Of a stretch of 64,000 nt of DNA, positions 63,424 to 64,000 are shown in pieces (position 1 is the stretch's first letter; each line of letters starts with the position of its first letter). The DNA is from Cranoglanis bouderius (lineage: Eukaryota; Chordata; Actinopteri; Siluriformes; Cranoglanididae). Below the pieces are notes generated by a model. The model made no database searches. It was not told the origin of the DNA and saw nothing but the letters and a program-made list of their open reading frames with translations. The translations under genes were made by a program, and so were the position numbers. The stretch lies in assembly GCA_023630585.1 (NCBI GenBank), contig CM042553.1, forward strand, positions 17,630,020 to 17,694,019. The letters run 5' to 3'.

Positions 63424-64000
63424 ATGAATGAGTGGAGTGCTCTGGCGAAAGTCTATGACCCCCTCAAGGCTGGCAGCATCGACAGCACTGATGTCGAGCC
63501 CCATGACCGGGCCATATGGCGGGCGATGAATGCCCATTACCAGCCCAATAAAGGTGTAACAGGTGACCCTCAACTCACGCTTTTTGTCGCACGGCTCAAC
63601 AAAAAGACATCTGAAGAAGACCTTCACATCATTTTCTCCAAATTCGGTGACATCCGACGACTGCGGCTCGTCCGGGACGCTGTGACCGGCTTCTCCAAGG
63701 GCTACGCCTTTGTGGAGTACAAGGAGGAGCGCTCTTTAATGCGAGCGTGGAGAGACGGCAACAAGATGGTCGTAGACCAGCACGAGCTGTTTGTGGACTT
63801 TGAGCAGGAGCGCACGTTGCAGGGCTGGATACCGCGGCGACTCGGTGGTGGCCTGGGAGGAAAGAAAGAGTCGGGCCAGCTGAGGTTCGGAGGCAGGGAC
63901 AGACCATTCAGGAGACCTATAAACCTTCCCGTCGCAATGCCCAGACCAGCTGACCGGTGGAGAGACGGAGATGGAGGGAGAGAGGAGAGACCGAGAGATG
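63424..64000 (+). CDS. snrnp35: U11/U12 snRNP 35 kDa protein, 5' part (truncated by window end)
   Basis: An exon begins at 63421 after a CTATCAG acceptor. The ATG is at 63424 and the frame is open for 192 codons to the window edge (human protein about 246 residues). The N-terminal MNEWSALAKVYDPLKAGSID and the block AIWRAMNAHYQPN are typical. An RRM follows at about 51-129, with RNP2 LFVARL (53-58) and RNP1 KGYAFVEY (92-99). Next comes GWIPRRLGGGLGGKKESGQL and the start of the Arg/Asp/Glu-rich tail. The protein belongs to the U11/U12 di-snRNP of the minor spliceosome and resembles U1-70K. The 5' UTR exon(s) should lie upstream, around 62.2-62.6 kb, but I cannot place them. Confidence 0.97.
   Translation, partial: MNEWSALAKVYDPLKAGSIDSTDVEPHDRAIWRAMNAHYQPNKGVTGDPQLTLFVARLNKKTSEEDLHIIFSKFGDIRRLRLVRDAVTGFSKGYAFVEYKEERSLMRAWRDGNKMVVDQHELFVDFEQERTLQGWIPRRLGGGLGGKKESGQLRFGGRDRPFRRPINLPVAMPRPADRWRDGDGGREERPRD

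Overview
The window is vertebrate nuclear DNA, most likely from a ray-finned fish. The genes are intron-rich with GT-AG junctions. The non-coding DNA is full of Tc1/mariner-like elements, MITEs, (CA)n microsatellites and dispersed repeats of the kind common in teleosts. An otophysan such as a catfish fits the Tc1 load, but I cannot fix the species from sequence alone. The coding exons below were joined by hand, and every junction was checked for phase.

Five conserved genes are present. From left to right they are mphosph9 (minus, 265-26719, 23 coding exons, about 1053 codons), cdk2ap1 (minus, 28295-30390, 4 exons, 115 codons), sbno1 (minus, 33242-45644, 31 coding exons, about 1388 codons, plus a candidate 39-nt microexon), kmt5a/setd8 (plus, 53755-60126, 7 exons, 313 codons) and snrnp35 (plus, from 63424, cut by the window end). 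This is the same block as human 12q24.31, apparently without mtrfr between mphosph9 and cdk2ap1 and without rilpl2 between kmt5a and snrnp35. The products act separately: a centriolar/Golgi coiled-coil protein, a CDK2/NuRD-associated protein, a nuclear DExH helicase-like regulator, the H4K20 monomethyltransferase, and a protein of the minor (U11/U12) spliceosome. I see no operon-like logic, only conserved neighbourhood.

The rest is repeats. 0.3-31 kb: mphosph9 introns carry an intact Tc1-like element (7857-9423), a decayed one (10905-12415), a deleted one (15943-17082), a 23-bp minisatellite, a G-rich tract and (CA)n arrays beside two 3' splice sites; dispersed repeats follow in the first cdk2ap1 intron. 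31-47 kb: sbno1 is compact and carries several MITEs. 47-53.4 kb: a gene-free block built of inverted and direct duplications of Tc1 and SINE-like pieces. 53.4-60.8 kb: kmt5a, with a long (TA)n/(GATA)n tract, a MITE and a dead Tc1 copy in its introns. 60.8-63.4 kb: intergenic, repeat remnants only.

Nothing here is a clear new multi-gene system. The strongest leads are the intact transposon with a DD35E catalytic spacing, the palindromic duplication block, an in-frame stop-free kmt5a intron, a candidate sbno1 microexon, and a duplicated mphosph9 exon edge next to a (UG)n tract.
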